Positions 8,343 through 16,299 of a DNA stretch of 64,000 nucleotides are shown piece after piece. Under the pieces are notes generated by a model. The model had not been told where the DNA came from and ran no database searches. It worked only from the letters and a program-made list of their open reading frames with translations. A program made the translations under genes and the position numbers. Position 1 is the first letter of the stretch; every line of letters begins with the position of its first letter. The stretch is taken from positions 62,001-126,000 of the forward strand of contig JARKOY010000125.1 of assembly GCA_029975555.1 (NCBI GenBank), read 5' to 3'. The stretch comes from Spirochaetia bacterium (lineage in GTDB: Bacteria; Spirochaetota; Spirochaetia; Treponematales; Rectinemataceae).

Positions 8343-9227
8343 TCACCTCTTTCCGTCAGGGGCAACCTGCAGAAATGCGGGGTCCGCATCGAAGACCTGC
8401 TTCTGCTCGCGCGGTTTTCTCATCGCGATGAGAAACACGAGGCCCGTCGTGAGCACGGTCACCGTCATAGAAATGGATGAGGCGAGCGGCCAGTTGCGCG
8501 TCTTGGTCAGCTGATCGGCGATGATGTTGCCCAGCATGTAGGAATCCTTGCCACCGATGAGGAGGGGAACGGCGTAGGCGCCGAATATCGGGACAAAGGT
8601 GAAGAGGCCAGCTGTCACCAGCCCACCCTTGATGTTGGGGAGCAGGACGCGCACATACGACTGAAACCGAGTCGCCCCCAAATCCCTTGCCGCGTCGAGA
8701 AGGGTAAAGTCGAACTTGTCGATCGTCGAAAACAACGGGAGGATCGCATAGGGCAGGTACATGTACACGAGGACAAGGATGACGGCGGCCTGATTGTAGA
8801 GGAATTGAACGCTCTCGGTGGTCAGGCGCAGGGCCCGGAGTATATCGTTCAGAAACCCTTCATTTCCCATAATGGCAATCCACGCGTAGATGCGGACAAG
8901 GAAGTTAGTCCAGAACGGCACGATGACCAGAAAAAGTCTGATCGCCTGATTTTTGGAGCGGGCGATACTGTAGCCGCAGGGTAGCGCAATGAGCAAGGTT
9001 AATACGGTGGCGATGATGGAGATCTTGAGCGTGCGCCATGTGACGAGGACGATGTTGGGGTTGGCCATCGCCGTATACGCTTCGAGGCTGAACTGCAGTT
9101 CCACCCCGCCATACAGGCCCTTCTTCAAAAACGAATACATGACGATGATGCACAGAGGCGCGGCGAAGAACACGACGAGCCACAGAATCTGTGGCAATGT
9201 ATACAATAGCCCCACTTGTTTTCTCAT
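8343..9227 (-). CDS. potB: polyamine ABC transporter permease PotB
   Basis: Partner permease to PotC, 294 residues, six predicted membrane segments starting with LWLVVFFAAPLCIIVMYSFL. Its EAA loop reads LDAARDLGATRFQSYVRVLL. The start at 9227 overlaps the potA stop by 4 nt, so translation is coupled and subunit ratios are kept even. Confidence 0.93.
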   Translation of the reverse strand: MRKQVGLLYTLPQILWLVVFFAAPLCIIVMYSFLKKGLYGGVELQFSLEAYTAMANPNIVLVTWRTLKISIIATVLTLLIALPCGYSIARSKNQAIRLFLVIVPFWTNFLVRIYAWIAIMGNEGFLNDILRALRLTTESVQFLYNQAAVILVLVYMYLPYAILPLFSTIDKFDFTLLDAARDLGATRFQSYVRVLLPNIKGGLVTAGLFTFVPIFGAYAVPLLIGGKDSYMLGNIIADQLTKTRNWPLASSISMTVTVLTTGLVFLIAMRKPREQKQVFDADPAFLQVAPDGKR

Positions 9228-10333
9228 TGTCCCTGCGTCTCCACGATCACCATGTCTGCAGCGCTGAACGACAGGTAGACCTCATCCTTCCATTCTATAT
9301 CGGGAATTCCTTCCGACCAGTTGGCGTGTTGTCGGTATACGGTGACCAGCATCCCCGTGTCCAGCTGCACCACATATTTTGTCTGAAATCCCGAATAGAT
9401 GGGTTCGGCGACAAAACCGTGGAGGATGTTGATCCGTCCCCCGTTGGTCTCGGGAATTTCGGTAGAAATGCGGATCTTTTCCGGCCGAATGGTGGCGAGC
9501 ACCATCTCTCCAGGCTTTGCATCAGTCTCGTCGTCGACGAACATGGAGCCGAGCCCCTCCGTTTCTCCCCGTATCTTCGTACCATCGACAGAGATGATTT
9601 TCAGATTGAAGACATTGGTCTCGCCTATGAATCGGGCGACAAATTCAGTGGCGGGGTTCTCGTAGATCTGCCGGGGCGTACCTATCTGGAGCACCTCGCC
9701 CATATTCATGACGGCGATGCGGTCCGACACCGAAAGCGCCTCCTGCTGGTCGTGCGTCACGTAGATGAAGGTTATGCCCACTTTATCGTGAATTGTATCC
9801 AACTCCATGAGCATGTGCTGTCTGAGCTTCGCATCGAGGGCGGACAGCGGCTCGTCGAGGAGCAAGATAGAGGGCTCGTTGATGAGGGCGCGGGCGATCG
9901 CGACGCGCTGTCGCTGCCCACCCGAGAGCTGCGATGGCTTCTTTGGGGCATGCATTTCGAGCTGCACCAGCGAGAGGTAATGCATGACTTTTTCGCGCAC
10001 GAGCTGCTGAGGTACCTTGCGGATACGGAGGGGAAAGGCGACATTTTCGAACACGCTGAGGTGAGGGAAGAGCGCGTAGCTTTGAAAGACGGTGTTGCAG
10101 CGGCGTTTGTCGGGGGGAAGCCCAGCGACACTTTTGCCGTCTATGGCGATGCTCCCGCTGTCAGGATCTTCGAAGCCACCTATCAGACGGAGCACCGTCG
10201 TCTTGCCGCAGCCGGAAGGTCCTAAAAGAGAAAAAAATTCTCCTTTTGAGATGGAAAGGCTTACATTCTTCAGTGCCTGAAAAGAGCCAAAAAACTTTGA
10301 AACACCCTCGATGTTGACGTCAGCGCCCTTCAT
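9224..10333 (-). CDS. potA: polyamine ABC transporter ATP-binding protein PotA
   Basis: ATPase that powers polyamine import through PotBC, 369 residues. Walker A is GPSGCGKTTVLRL, the signature is LSGGQRQRVAIARAL, Walker B is ILLLDEPLSALD, and the switch His is in VTHDQQEAL. The last ~130 residues form the TOBE-type regulatory domain. The start at 10333 is chosen because AAGGAG lies 8 nt before it; an in-frame ATG at 10363 would add ten residues unlike the family. It is the first gene of the pot operon, and a good promoter lies about 40 bp upstream. Confidence 0.95.
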   Translation of the reverse strand: MKGADVNIEGVSKFFGSFQALKNVSLSISKGEFFSLLGPSGCGKTTVLRLIGGFEDPDSGSIAIDGKSVAGLPPDKRRCNTVFQSYALFPHLSVFENVAFPLRIRKVPQQLVREKVMHYLSLVQLEMHAPKKPSQLSGGQRQRVAIARALINEPSILLLDEPLSALDAKLRQHMLMELDTIHDKVGITFIYVTHDQQEALSVSDRIAVMNMGEVLQIGTPRQIYENPATEFVARFIGETNVFNLKIISVDGTKIRGETEGLGSMFVDDETDAKPGEMVLATIRPEKIRISTEIPETNGGRINILHGFVAEPIYSGFQTKYVVQLDTGMLVTVYRQHANWSEGIPDIEWKDEVYLSFSAADMVIVETQGQ

Positions 10334-10368
10334 CCCCCAGGCTCCTTGGATCGTAATAATCAACGCAA

Positions 10369-10397
10369 GGTATAGTACTCCTTCGCCTATTGGTCAA
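10369..10397 (-). promoter_or_regulatory. promoter of potABCD
   Basis: Read on the minus strand: TTGACC (10397-10392), 17-bp spacer, TATACC (10374-10369). It lies between the end of the cyclodeaminase gene and potA and gives a leader of about 30 nt. Confidence 0.7.
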
Positions 10398-10453
10398 TAG
10401 TGCTTTTGCATATTCATTTACTCATTCTGAAAATGAATCTCTGCAAGAGGCCG

Positions 10454-12106
10454 TCAGCCGTGAAAGACAGCCGACAATATGGCGTCCATCTCCTGCGCGA
10501 GCGCGGAGGCCCTGCTCTCGAGGACATCACATTCGTGGAGCAGTGCATCCCTGAATGCCTCATCGGAAAGGCCCCGGACATTGATGCGCACGTTCAAGAC
10601 TGCGCTCTGCAAGCCCGCATAAGCCATGACACCCCCTGTCGCAGCATCGGTCACCGAATTGGCATTGCCCGATTTTGCGGCGTCCACACATAAACGCATG
10701 GTTTCAAGGCAGAGTTCTGCGGTCTTCAGAGGTACACGGGCCGCCCTCTTCTCGGCTTCCTCGATTGCCGCGCTCCGGGCGAGCTTCTCTGCGTCGGAAG
10801 ATTTCGGGAGCCTCATCGCCTCCATGACGCCGTTGAATGCTTCGGTGTCTTCATCCACGGCTTCGAGCAGCGTCCTCTTCAGCGTCTGAGCCTTCATGCC
10901 GAGTGCAGAGAGCGCTTCCCAGGCCGCCTCATAGCCCTTTTTGCCCACGGTGAGGTTTGCATCCATCGCTGCCAGGGCCGCTCCAAGCGCTCCTGCGAGC
11001 GCGGCCACCGAACCACCTCCGGGCGCCGGAGAATCGGAGGAGACCGTGTCGACAAAAGCGCAAAGATCCATCGAAACAAGGTTCTTTTTTTCTCCGATGG
11101 CCCACTCGATAATCTTTTTCTCTGGATCGAAGGGCTGGACGGCGCGAAGCCCGAGGGTCTGCACCGCCAAATCCACCAGCTCGCGGTCCGAGAGCGCCGG
11201 GCTTTTGCCCATCTTGCTGCGATAATACTGACCACAGGCGCGAATCGCCTCAAGCGGAATGAGCCCTACAAGCTCAGAACCTGTCACGTAGAGTCCCCTG
11301 GCCTCCGCTTCTTCCTTCACCGTGTCGAAAACCACATAAAGGGGTGTTTCATGGAAATCGAGCAGATTGATCGAAACCTGGGCGCACTGATACGCATCGA
11401 TGTACCATCCGATCGCGCGGACGGCGCGAAGGCGCCCAGGCACTTTGATGGTGTTGCCTTCCGCATCCTTGGCGTTGCGGCCCGCCTCTCGGATGCTGAG
11501 GGCGATGTCGTGCGCGAGCTTTTTATCTTTTGTGTTGAGGTTGATGTTGTATGCGATGAGAAATTCTCTCGCACCCGTCACCGTAGCTCCCCAGCGCGCG
11601 TCGAATCTGGCGGGGCCATAGTCCGGCCGCCATCCAGGATCGGCCAATTTATCCGCGAGCCCTTCGTACTCACCCGCCCGAATGTCGGCGAGGCTTCGGC
11701 GTTCCGGGCAAGAGGCGGATTTCTCGTACAGGAACACTGGCACGCCGAACTCTTCCGCGAGCTCTTCGCCGAAGCTCTTCGACAGCTGTACACACTCATC
11801 CATGGAGACACCCGACACCGGCACAAAGGGACACACGTCGAGCGCACCTATCCTCGGATGTGCTCCACGATGAGCCCTCATGTCGATCAACGCCCGCGCC
11901 GTCCGCGCCGCTTCGAGGGCGGCAGACTTCACGGCCTGCGGCGCGCCCACAAACGTGTATACCGTACGGTTGGTGTCGTATCCAGGGTCCACATCGAGCA
12001 AAGCCACTCCAGACACGGATCGTATGGCATTTGCAATCGCATCAATCTTTGCGCGATCCCTTCCTTCGGAAAAGTTCGGGACACATTCAACCAAAGGCCT
12101 CTCCAT
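10454..12106 (-). CDS. glutamate formimidoyltransferase / formimidoyltetrahydrofolate cyclodeaminase (bifunctional FTCD type)
   Basis: Transfers the formimino group of formiminoglutamate, the product of histidine breakdown, to tetrahydrofolate, then deaminates it to 5,10-methenyl-THF. It has 550 residues. The N-terminal transferase domain begins LVECVPNFSEGRD, and RAHRGAHPRIGALDVCPFVP carries the catalytic His region. The C-terminal cyclodeaminase domain starts near residue 345 with FVDTVSSDSPAPGGGSVAAL. The two-domain layout matches the animal enzyme, whereas many bacteria encode the halves separately. The start at 12106 follows GGAGGG. No other hut genes are in the window. A promoter-like pair lies just upstream, divergent from the next gene. 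Confidence 0.93.
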   Translation of the reverse strand: MERPLVECVPNFSEGRDRAKIDAIANAIRSVSGVALLDVDPGYDTNRTVYTFVGAPQAVKSAALEAARTARALIDMRAHRGAHPRIGALDVCPFVPVSGVSMDECVQLSKSFGEELAEEFGVPVFLYEKSASCPERRSLADIRAGEYEGLADKLADPGWRPDYGPARFDARWGATVTGAREFLIAYNINLNTKDKKLAHDIALSIREAGRNAKDAEGNTIKVPGRLRAVRAIGWYIDAYQCAQVSINLLDFHETPLYVVFDTVKEEAEARGLYVTGSELVGLIPLEAIRACGQYYRSKMGKSPALSDRELVDLAVQTLGLRAVQPFDPEKKIIEWAIGEKKNLVSMDLCAFVDTVSSDSPAPGGGSVAALAGALGAALAAMDANLTVGKKGYEAAWEALSALGMKAQTLKRTLLEAVDEDTEAFNGVMEAMRLPKSSDAEKLARSAAIEEAEKRAARVPLKTAELCLETMRLCVDAAKSGNANSVTDAATGGVMAYAGLQSAVLNVRINVRGLSDEAFRDALLHECDVLESRASALAQEMDAILSAVFHG

Positions 12107-12124
12107 ACTGCCCTCCAATCGAAA

Positions 12125-12153
12125 ACTATATGTGAGTATCGCGAAATAGTCCA
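12125..12153 (-). promoter_or_regulatory. possible promoter of the formimidoyltransferase-cyclodeaminase gene
   Basis: Minus strand: TGGACT (12153-12148), 17-bp spacer, TATAGT (12130-12125), about 20 nt before the start codon. The -10 is good and the -35 matches four of six positions. Confidence 0.45.
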
Positions 12154-12212
12154 TGGCGATCCGCGTCATTCGTGGCTTGTTCACGAGGCATGTCTATCAT
12201 ACCATTACCGTC

Positions 12213-13109
12213 ATGGCATCGCTTCTAAAATTTACCCAGATTCTTGAATGGGCGGACTGGGAGACTCCGCCGGAGGAGATGCAGTGCTCGATGCCTTTTC
12301 AGGCCATCGTGTCCACCATCACGGACCTCATGTCGGACATCGAGTCCGCAGAAGGTCCTCTGGAGGCAACGCCCTCATATGCAGCATACGAGCTGCTCAA
12401 GAAAGCGGTACGCTTCTATGTCCTGCTGCCTTCCATCGTCAATGTCCTCTTGAACTATAAAATATGCGTCGAACACGGACTTCCCCTCCACCCCACCGTG
12501 TACTACGAGCTCAAAGAAGCGCGTAAATATCGGATCAGCCACTCACTGGGAGAGATACAGCGGGCAAACGAACTCTACTGGAGGGCCATAGACGTCGCGC
12601 GCGAGTGCTGTCGTTTTGCGCCTTGCGCGGGGCAAGATTTGAAAAATCTGCTCTCGGAAACCCCGTCGGCCGTCTCTTCGTTTGTCTACACTGCGGTGCA
12701 AGACCACTATACCTGGATAGGCGCAAATCCTTCTCTGCTCTCGACCCTCGCAGAAAAAATAAGGAGGGCGTATCGGCCTTCTCTCCTCGTTGCGGCCGCC
12801 CACGGTTCAATCATGCCTGCACTCGTTCTGTCGGAATTGCTGGACATCCCACTGTATTTCATTCGGTTTTCTATGTTCAAGCGCCACGATGAAGAGCCCA
12901 TCATAAGCCTCTCGGATCAGGCGTGGCTCTTCGACTTTCGCGGGAAAAAGGTGATCCTCTATGATGAAGATGTCGCAGGGGGCAGAACCCTGGAACTATT
13001 CGTGAAACGCCTTTCTCCTCTCTTTGGACGGGTAAAGACAGCATGCTCGATTCGCCACGCCGGCTCTTCGATCCGACCTGATTTTTTTGGAAAAATGTGG
13101 TGGGACTGA
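12213..13109 (+). CDS. orphan protein with C-terminal phosphoribosyltransferase-like domain
   Basis: A 298-residue protein I cannot name. The last ~110 residues look like a type I phosphoribosyltransferase fold: a hydrophobic strand PSLLVAAAHGSIMPALVLSE followed by GKKVILYDEDVAGGRTLELF, which resembles the PRPP-binding loop (two acidic residues then a Gly/Thr turn). The first ~180 residues are helical with no recognised motif and include two paired cysteines (ARECCRFAPC). Neither possible start (12153 or 12213) has a good ribosome-binding site; 12213 is chosen as it does not run back into the divergent gene's promoter. The gene is monocistronic. It may bind nucleotide or PRPP as a regulator rather than act as an enzyme. 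Confidence 0.7.
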   Translation: MASLLKFTQILEWADWETPPEEMQCSMPFQAIVSTITDLMSDIESAEGPLEATPSYAAYELLKKAVRFYVLLPSIVNVLLNYKICVEHGLPLHPTVYYELKEARKYRISHSLGEIQRANELYWRAIDVARECCRFAPCAGQDLKNLLSETPSAVSSFVYTAVQDHYTWIGANPSLLSTLAEKIRRAYRPSLLVAAAHGSIMPALVLSELLDIPLYFIRFSMFKRHDEEPIISLSDQAWLFDFRGKKVILYDEDVAGGRTLELFVKRLSPLFGRVKTACSIRHAGSSIRPDFFGKMWWD

Positions 13110-13181
13110 CGCTTGTTCAATATATAAAAATTAGCCAGAAACGGCGCAGATGTGCATAAATTCCCAAAAAACAGCCACACG

Positions 13182-13210
13182 TTGCATATTCTATACTTTT
13201 GTGCTATAAT
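13182..13210 (+). promoter_or_regulatory. near-consensus promoter of the candidate small RNA upstream of rex
   Basis: TTGCAT (13182-13187), exactly 17 bp, then TATAAT (13205-13210). The predicted transcription start is about 13217. An intrinsic terminator ends the unit at 13309, well before rex. Confidence 0.75.
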
Positions 13211-13216
13211 AAAATT

Positions 13217-13309
13217 CAAAGAGCGGCAACTATGTGAATGCCGACATGAAGTCATTTCCCCATGAGCGGTGGCGCTGAGGTTTACCTCCTTTTCCTCAGC
13301 GCCTTTTTT
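13217..13309 (+). ncRNA. candidate small RNA with C-rich single-stranded motifs (unit A)
   Basis: About 93 nt bounded by a strong promoter and an intrinsic terminator, with no convincing reading frame. In order: a 5' hairpin CGGCA / TGCCG (13224-13243); an unpaired linker holding TTTCCCC; then the terminator stem with a 13-nt loop that contains CCTCC. C-rich unpaired motifs of this sort pair with the Shine-Dalgarno region in RsaE/RoxS-type RNAs of Firmicutes (established knowledge); the parallel here is inference. A ten-codon frame beginning 13246 lacks a ribosome-binding site. Alternatively this could be an attenuated leader of rex, but rex appears to have its own promoter after the terminator. 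Confidence 0.55.
13271..13309 (+). terminator. intrinsic terminator of candidate small RNA A
   Basis: A perfect 10-bp stem GGCGCTGAGG / CCTCAGCGCC and six Ts. The 13-nt loop carries CCTCC. An alternative inner hairpin GAGG-TTTA-CCTC overlaps the stem and would compete with it. Confidence 0.88.
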
Positions 13310-13344
13310 GTGTTCCTGCGGCGGTGTAAAAAACACCCAATCGC

Positions 13345-13374
13345 TTGACTTTTATCGATACGTCTGCATACGCT
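13345..13374 (+). promoter_or_regulatory. possible rex promoter
   Basis: TTGACT at 13345-13350 with a weak -10 (TACGCT, 18-bp spacing) about 40 bp before the rex start and downstream of the preceding terminator. I find no clear Rex operator (TTGTGAA-N4-TTCACAA type) here. Confidence 0.4.
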
Positions 13375-13415
13375 ATATATGGAATTACTCATACAACCTT
13401 AGCGCAAGGAGTCAC

Positions 13416-14063
13416 ATGCTCATGAAAACGAAACTGAGTTATGCACCATCCATTCGCCGTTTGCCTTCATACCTGCACATCATCCGAGCCTTTCAGAGGA
13501 CGGGGGATCCTTATATTTCCGGGACATGGATCGCAAACGAACTCAACCTGGAGCCGATACAAGTCAGAAAGGACCTCGCCATAACTGGCATTGCGGGCAA
13601 GCCTAAAAAAGGTTATCCGGTAGAACAGCTTATCGCAGCCATCGAACATTATCTGGCATGGGATGTGGAGCAGAGAGCTGCGATTGTAGGGGCGGGCAAT
13701 CTCGGTTCGGCGCTGATAGGGTACCAAGAATTCAGAAATCATGGTCTGCACATCGTGGCCGCGTTCGACAACGATCTTTCGAAGGTGGGACGCTCCATTC
13801 ATCAGGTACAGGTCTATGGAATGGAAGAGCTCAAGGCGGTCATCGAAAAAATGAACATAACGCTGGCGATCCTCACGGTTCCCTCACCCTACGCCCAATC
13901 GAGCTGCGATGCGATTGTTGCCGCAGGCATCCGTGCGATCTGGAACTTCACGAACGTGAAGCTTAAGGTGCCAGAGGATGTGTTGGTACAGCGCGAGGAC
14001 CTTTCTTCGGGCTACGCCATACTGTCGGTGATGATGCGTATGCGGTCGAAAGAGGTGTCCTGA
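13416..14063 (+). CDS. rex: redox-sensing transcriptional repressor Rex
   Basis: Dimeric repressor that senses the NADH/NAD+ ratio and controls fermentative and respiratory genes. It has 215 residues. The N-terminal winged helix includes YISGTWIANELNLEPIQVRKDLA. The Rossmann domain begins AAIVGAGNLGSALIGY, the NAD(H) loop, and ends with a swapped helix (YAILSVMMRMRSKE). AAGGAG at 13406-13411 lies 4 nt before ATG 13416 and 10 nt before ATG 13422; either may be used. The reading frame is open further upstream, but that part crosses a terminator and is not coding. A C-rich small-RNA candidate lies directly upstream. Confidence 0.95.
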   Translation: MLMKTKLSYAPSIRRLPSYLHIIRAFQRTGDPYISGTWIANELNLEPIQVRKDLAITGIAGKPKKGYPVEQLIAAIEHYLAWDVEQRAAIVGAGNLGSALIGYQEFRNHGLHIVAAFDNDLSKVGRSIHQVQVYGMEELKAVIEKMNITLAILTVPSPYAQSSCDAIVAAGIRAIWNFTNVKLKVPEDVLVQREDLSSGYAILSVMMRMRSKEVS

Positions 14064-14233
14064 TCCACGCAGAGACTCTGACTTAAAGAGAAAGAAAACA
14101 GAGGGCGGTTCAAGATTAACTTCAGCCTACCTTTGATCTTACGCCTGTCGACACACTTATGCTGACAGTCTGGTCAAACATTACTATACGCACGTGTACC
14201 GCTCCGGTCTTCTTGAAACAATACAAGTTTTAG

Positions 14234-14262
14234 TTGCACGGTTTATCCCGTAATGCTACAAT
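14234..14262 (+). promoter_or_regulatory. promoter of the Rrf2-family regulator
   Basis: TTGCAC (14234-14239), 17-bp spacer, TACAAT (14257-14262). At the predicted transcription start lies an 11-bp palindrome TTGATCATCAA (14262-14272), a possible operator for autoregulation (inference). Apart from this promoter I see nothing definite in the region between rex and this gene. Confidence 0.65.
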
Positions 14263-14308
14263 TGATCATCAAAATGTTGCAAAAAATCGAAAAAGAGGGT
14301 TTATTACA

Positions 14309-14746
14309 ATGAGAATGACAACGCGTGGGCTTTACGGCCTTAAAGCAATTCTGACCCTTGCGGAACTGTCGGATGAGCACAACCCAGTATCTTTGCAGAG
14401 GATCGCGCAGATCGAAGGTCTTTCTTCTGAATTCCTCCAACAGATTTTTTACAGGTTGAGGAAAGCCGGCATCGTCAAAGCCTTTCGCGGGCCAGGAGGT
14501 GGTTTTACCTTAAACAAAAAACTCGACGAAATTTCGACGTATGATGTTCTCTTTGCCGTCGGAGAAACGCTGGAAATAGTCCCCTGTTCGCTCGAAAAGA
14601 ACAGAAAGAAAGCCTGTCCCAATTGTACCTTCTGCGATGCAGGGGATTTCTGGCTCGGCATGGAACAGACAATCGTGGAGTACGCGAAATCTATATACCT
14701 GTCGGATTTTCAGCACAGGGCGCGGGCTTTCTTGAAGCAAGCATGA
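14309..14746 (+). CDS. Rrf2/IscR-family transcriptional regulator with four-cysteine cluster
   Basis: A 145-residue winged-helix regulator. MRMTTRGLYGLKAILTLAEL is the family N-terminus, LQRIAQIEGLSSEFLQQIFY is the recognition helix-turn-helix, and the wing reads FRGPGGGFTL. IscR binds [2Fe-2S] with three cysteines spaced C-X5-C-X5-C. Here there are four, C93, C103, C106 and C109, spaced C-X9-C-X2-C-X2-C, so a different cluster or a zinc site is possible. No isc/suf genes are nearby. The start is set by homology, with AAGAGGG upstream; an in-frame start at 14234 would lie within the promoter. It ends 14 bp from the end of the convergent pyrFE gene with no clear terminator. Confidence 0.88.
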   Translation: MRMTTRGLYGLKAILTLAELSDEHNPVSLQRIAQIEGLSSEFLQQIFYRLRKAGIVKAFRGPGGGFTLNKKLDEISTYDVLFAVGETLEIVPCSLEKNRKKACPNCTFCDAGDFWLGMEQTIVEYAKSIYLSDFQHRARAFLKQA

Positions 14747-14760
14747 AACAAAGGCTCCGC

Positions 14761-16230
14761 TTACCCCTCGGCCGTAAATTCGATGAGTTTTTGATATTGA
14801 TCTTCATGTATCTCGCCGCTCTGCCTGAGCACATCGAAGAGCTCCAGGACGTGGATAAATGCATGGAGTCGCACGCCAGCCCTCTCCATGTCGCGCCTCC
14901 CCTCTTTGCCCCGTTCAACCAATACTACCAGGTCTTCCACCCGAAGCCCCTCTGACCGCAATATGTCGATGGCTTCGAGTTTGCTTGCGCCGGTCGTGAT
15001 GAGATCGTCGAGTAAAAGGGCACATTCTCCCGATGAATAGCTTCCCTCGATGCGATTCCCGGTTCCATGCTCTTTTACGGGCATCCGTGGCCAGATCATG
15101 GGTTTTTGAGTTTCCAGCGCTGCGGCCGTGGCGAGGGGCAAGCCGGCAGCAGGAATGCCTGCGATGCAGTCGTAGGTGCACGTTGAGGCAAGCAGCGCGT
15201 AGGCTCTGCCGGCGATCTTCATCGCACGAGGATCCGCGATGAGTCGCCTGAGATCGATGTAAAACGGGCTCTTCTTACCGCTTTTGAGGATGAACTCTCC
15301 CAACCTGAAACATTTCGTTGAGAGCAGCGCGTGGACAAACTCACGCTTGAGCGTCGCCAGCTCTCCGCTCACGCTGTCTCTGTGCACGGTATCGGTCGTC
15401 AGGGAAGCTTTTCCTGGATTTGTTCTGACTTCTGTTCTGGCGTCGCGGGCCCTCCTCATCGCATCTCTCAGTTCACGGGCGACCTCGGATGGGTCCAGAG
15501 CATCTGCTATTGCCCGCGCGACGACCACTAGAATGCCCTTGCCGTCGTCTCGTGCTCCTACGGAAAAGGCCTGGTCGGCCTGCCCCCCCTGGGCGCCTAT
15601 TCCTGGGCTCAAAAACCAAGCCGAGGGGACGGCTTGCCTGACCATTCGCAGCGCTTCAAGATCGTTGCCCGCCACCACCAGCCCTACTTCTTTCGGCAGC
15701 GCGGCGCAATGCTTGGCCAATGCAAGATAGAGGGGAGAGCCGTGTACCGCGATGTCCTGCAACAAGCCTGCTCCCGGGTTACTGGTGCGACAGAGCACAA
15801 AGACCCCTTTTTCTTCCCATTTCAGAAATGGCTCAAGAGTGTCGAGCCCCATATATGGGCTCAGCGTGACGGCGTCCGCGCCGAGCTCACCGAACAGCGC
15901 CTGCGCATAGGCCTCTGCCGTGTTCGAAATATCGCCCCGTTTGGCGTCGATGATGACGGGGATATCGTCGGGGATGGAGTCCAAAGTCTCCCTGAGGGCG
16001 GCCATCCCCGGCTCGCCGAGCGCCTCATAGAATGCGATGTTGGGCTTGAAGGCGGCGGCATAGGGGGATGTGGCCTCTATGATTCTGAGATTGCGCTCGA
16101 GCGCCGCTCGCGCACAGCCAGCCTTGCCATACTTCTCAATGCCCTCTTTTGAAAAAGCGGGGTCGAGGCCGATGCAGAGCACGGTGTCCATCGCTTCAAT
16201 TCGCCGTTCGATGCGGGCAAAAAAATTCAT
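14761..16230 (-). CDS. pyrFE: fused orotidine-5'-phosphate decarboxylase - orotate phosphoribosyltransferase (PyrF-PyrE)
   Basis: Catalyses the last two steps of UMP synthesis in one 489-residue chain. Residues 1 to ~270 are the decarboxylase of the longer (group 2) type, with VIIDAKRGDISNT giving D95, K97 and D100 of the catalytic network. A linker of about 35 residues follows, rich in Arg, Thr and Ser. Residues from ~305 are the transferase, with KSPFYIDLR and the PRPP loop LLLDDLITTGAS near 405-416. The domain order is opposite to animal UMP synthase (transferase first). The gene is divergent from the outer-membrane protein gene and shares with it a region holding a 16-bp palindrome. Confidence 0.93.
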   Translation of the reverse strand: MNFFARIERRIEAMDTVLCIGLDPAFSKEGIEKYGKAGCARAALERNLRIIEATSPYAAAFKPNIAFYEALGEPGMAALRETLDSIPDDIPVIIDAKRGDISNTAEAYAQALFGELGADAVTLSPYMGLDTLEPFLKWEEKGVFVLCRTSNPGAGLLQDIAVHGSPLYLALAKHCAALPKEVGLVVAGNDLEALRMVRQAVPSAWFLSPGIGAQGGQADQAFSVGARDDGKGILVVVARAIADALDPSEVARELRDAMRRARDARTEVRTNPGKASLTTDTVHRDSVSGELATLKREFVHALLSTKCFRLGEFILKSGKKSPFYIDLRRLIADPRAMKIAGRAYALLASTCTYDCIAGIPAAGLPLATAAALETQKPMIWPRMPVKEHGTGNRIEGSYSSGECALLLDDLITTGASKLEAIDILRSEGLRVEDLVVLVERGKEGRRDMERAGVRLHAFIHVLELFDVLRQSGEIHEDQYQKLIEFTAEG

Positions 16231-16283
16231 GGTGGTTCCCCTGATGACTCCATGGTCGCTTTTAGGATACTATTCGCACGAAA

Positions 16284-16299
16284 ATACAGTATACTGTAT
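16284..16299. promoter_or_regulatory. 16-bp perfect palindrome in a divergent promoter region
   Basis: ATACAGTATACTGTAT is its own reverse complement and contains TATACT, a good -10 hexamer, on both strands. It lies 54 bp before pyrFE and 30 bp before the outer-membrane protein gene, as expected for an operator overlapping divergent promoters. No good -35 was found for either direction. The half-sites are arranged opposite to the CTG-N10-CAG LexA box of E. coli. Confidence 0.5.

Noticed and set aside
13198-13219. Rex operator at the small-RNA promoter
   Set aside because: TTGTG and TTCAAA half-sites are present, but the spacing is 22 rather than 18 bp and the right half is poor.
13246-13278. 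Ten-codon leader peptide MKSFPHERWR inside small-RNA unit A, ending in the terminator stem, as in attenuation
   Set aside because: No ribosome-binding site and no run of regulatory codons, and rex is not an amino-acid biosynthesis gene. An RNA role is favoured, though a small peptide is not excluded.
13217-13309. SRP (4.5S) RNA or 6S RNA
   Set aside because: Lacks the conserved GGAAG-type tetraloop region of SRP RNA and is too short for 6S RNA.
13269-13415. Upstream extension of the rex reading frame by 49 codons
   Set aside because: It crosses an intrinsic terminator, has no homology to Rex, and a good ribosome-binding site lies at 13406-13411.
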